Positions 20,428-22,019 of a stretch of DNA of 22,019 nt are shown piece after piece. The stretch lies in the NCBI GenBank assembly GCA_964535315.1, contig CAZHTS010000076.1:1-22019 (forward strand), read 5' to 3'. Position 1 is the first letter of the stretch, and each line of letters starts with the position of its first letter. A program made the position numbers and the translations under genes. The DNA comes from CAZHTS01 sp964535315 (GTDB taxonomy: Bacteria; Chloroflexota; Anaerolineae; Anaerolineales; Anaerolineaceae). A model generated the notes under the pieces. The model was not told the DNA's origin and did not search any database. It saw only the letters and a list, made by a program, of their open reading frames with translations.

Positions 20428-22019
20428 ATGACTACCGCAGTCGCTCATTTCCGCCCTCTATTTCGCGCCAACCTGGTGTATGCGGTTGGCATGTTGATAT
20501 TGATCACCGCCGGCCACGCCCTGCAAAGCTGGTCGCTGCCCTACGGGCTGCTGCTCACCGAATTTGTGCTGATCCTGCTGCCGGCGCTGCTCGCCGCCCG
20601 GCTGGAAGGCCAGGGTTCGCTCCAGGCCTTGGGGCTGCGCTGGCCGGGCTGGAAGATTTCGGCCCTGGCCGTAGTGGCCGGGCTGACCATCTGGCCGCTC
20701 GGCGCCCTGCTCGAGCTGGGGATGTACCTGGTATTGGGGTACACCCTGCCGCAGCCCTTCGACACGGTCGCCGCCGACCCGTTCAACCTGGTGTTGATCT
20801 TCCTCGCCATGACGGTGGCCGCCCCGCTGTGTGAAGAAATGCTGTTTCGCGGCTATCTGATGGGCGCTTACCGGCGTTTCCTCTCGCCGGCGCTTAGCAT
20901 CGTCGCCACCGCACTGCTGTTCGCCCTGTTCCACATGCGGCTGCAGGGGTTGGTCGCCATCCTGCCGGTCTCGTTTGTGCTCGGCTATCTGCGCGTGCGC
21001 AGCGACTCGATCATCCCCAGCATGCTGACCCACGCCGCCAACAACGCCTGCGCCGGGTCGATGGTGCTCATCCGCCTGGCGCGCCCCGACCTGTTCCAGG
21101 CGGCCTCGCCGCTGGTGTTTGCCATCCTGTGTGGTTTCCTGCTCTGCCCGCCGCTGGCGGCTGCCAGTTTGTGGCTGGCGCGGCGCGTCACGGCACCGCC
21201 TGCGCCGGTTGAACGCCCCGCCGCCCCGCCGCAATGGGCCTTTGCCCCGCTGTGGACCGCCGCCCTGCTCTATCTGGCCCTGGCCGGCTCAGAACTGGTC
21301 TACGGGCGCTACCCGCAGCTGCTCGCCGACCGCCAGCTGGCGTTGGAACCCGCCCCCTGGCAGGAGAGCGCCACGTTAAAATACGAGATCCGCGACATCG
21401 CCAACCAGCCCATCGGCACGCTGCGCTGCCAGATCACACCGCAGGGAGAGACGGTCGAATTTGACTGCCACGGCGAACAACGGCCTTTTGAGGTCCGCTG
21501 GCTCAACTCGGTGTATCAGTCCGGCGGCTACACCCGCCGCTCTCAAGGCCGCTGGCAGCGCGGCGATATGCGCCTGTTACAGGCATCCTTCCACTTTGAA
21601 AGCGAGCAGACCCGCTGGCAGGCCGAAGCCGTAAGCCAGGCGGACGGGTTGCGGGTGAGCGCCGGCGACACCCCCGCCGGCAGCGCCAGCCTGCCCGCCG
21701 ACAGCCTGTTGGCGCAGGAATGGCCCTGGCGGCTCTCGGCGCTGCCCTTCGAGCGGGCCAATTTCTCCGGCAGCCAGGTGACCCTGGGCTGGCCCGAACG
21801 GCTGGCCGCCGCTCAGGCAAACGACGACCGGCCAACCAGCGCCACGGCCTACGCCCTGCTGCGCGGCCAGGAGCGCCTCTCACTCAACGGGCGCGCCCTG
21901 ACCGCCTGGAAGGTCAAACTCGACCGGGCCAGCGCCTGGTACGACACACAATCACCCCATAACCTGGTCCAGTTTGAGGACGGCTACGGGGTGAAGTATG
22001 TGCTGTTGGAGGCGGAATA
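20428..22019 (+). CDS. CPBP-family intramembrane metalloprotease with soluble C-terminal domain (3' end at window edge)
   Basis: An open frame of 530 codons that reaches the window edge; the last two bases are TA, so the next base may complete a TAA or TAG. Residues 1-270 are a multi-pass membrane domain with the three CPBP (Abi/Rce1-like) motifs: E136-E137-x3-R141 in EEMLFRGYL, the FxxxH motif with His169 in FALFHM, and HxxxN with His202/Asn206 in THAANNA. These form a metal site inside the membrane. One more hydrophobic segment lies at about 272-293; then about 310-530 is a soluble, beta-rich region, distantly reminiscent of DUF3108-type domains, that is not part of an ordinary CPBP protease. 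Function unknown; candidates are substrate binding or cleavage regulation. Confidence 0.85.
   Translation, partial: MTTAVAHFRPLFRANLVYAVGMLILITAGHALQSWSLPYGLLLTEFVLILLPALLAARLEGQGSLQALGLRWPGWKISALAVVAGLTIWPLGALLELGMYLVLGYTLPQPFDTVAADPFNLVLIFLAMTVAAPLCEEMLFRGYLMGAYRRFLSPALSIVATALLFALFHMRLQGLVAILPVSFVLGYLRVRSDSIIPSMLTHAANNACAGSMVLIRLARPDLFQAASPLVFAILCGFLLCPPLAAASLWLARRVTAPPAPVERPAAPPQWAFAPLWTAALLYLALAGSELVYGRYPQLLADRQLALEPAPWQESATLKYEIRDIANQPIGTLRCQITPQGETVEFDCHGEQRPFEVRWLNSVYQSGGYTRRSQGRWQRGDMRLLQASFHFESEQTRWQAEAVSQADGLRVSAGDTPAGSASLPADSLLAQEWPWRLSALPFERANFSGSQVTLGWPERLAAAQANDDRPTSATAYALLRGQERLSLNGRALTAWKVKLDRASAWYDTQSPHNLVQFEDGYGVKYVLLEAE

Overview
The window is GC-rich bacterial DNA with tightly packed genes, good Shine-Dalgarno sites and sigma-70 style promoters. 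Its gene set combines a fused IorA-IorB indolepyruvate:ferredoxin oxidoreductase, a cyanobacterial/plant-type GlgC, a P2A calcium ATPase, a GidA/TrmFO-like flavoprotein with a cysteine cluster, and lipoproteins with L-A-A-C lipoboxes. This best suits an anaerobic Chloroflexota member (Anaerolineae-like). The taxonomic call is inference from protein style and no marker gene is present.

Layout. 1-1044: a secreted or lipoprotein esterase on the minus strand, back to back with tRNA-Pro(TGG) on the plus strand; the two share one overlapping -10 box. 1229-2597 (plus): a GT2 glycosyltransferase overlapping rnhB, convergent with a DHA2-type MFS exporter (2680-4071, minus) of visibly lower GC. 4171-7231 (minus): an uncharacterised unit running FAD oxidoreductase, then ion-transporter-type permease, then a 54-residue zinc-ribbon micro-protein that is easily missed. 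7492-10290 (minus): a Ca2+-type P-ATPase. 10488-11744 (minus): glgC. 12051-16666 (minus): a Crp/Fnr-type regulator, a class V aminotransferase, the iorAB fusion and a possible 36-residue peptide. 16803-17863 (plus): two GNAT acetyltransferases ending in a clear terminator. 17908-18780 and 18911-19594 (minus): an alpha/beta hydrolase and a B3/B4-domain protein. 19822-20271 (plus): a small lipoprotein. 20428-end (plus): a CPBP intramembrane protease fused to a soluble C-terminal domain, cut by the window edge.

How the parts work together. The aminotransferase and IorAB plausibly form an amino-acid fermentation branch: transamination gives a 2-oxo acid, and oxidative decarboxylation gives an acyl-CoA plus reduced ferredoxin. 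The adjacent Crp/Fnr regulator has an NtcA-like recognition helix, and a GTA-N8-TAC palindrome sits exactly at -41.5 of the operon's predicted promoter. Separately, the FAD-oxidoreductase unit and the Ca2+ ATPase each carry the same 51-bp promoter cassette: TTGACA, a 17-bp variable spacer, TATTAT, and a 27-bp AT repeat that is 26/27 identical. This suggests a two-transcript regulon under one unknown regulator. These two regulatory circuits, and the unassigned flavoprotein/permease/zinc-ribbon unit, are the most novel material here.
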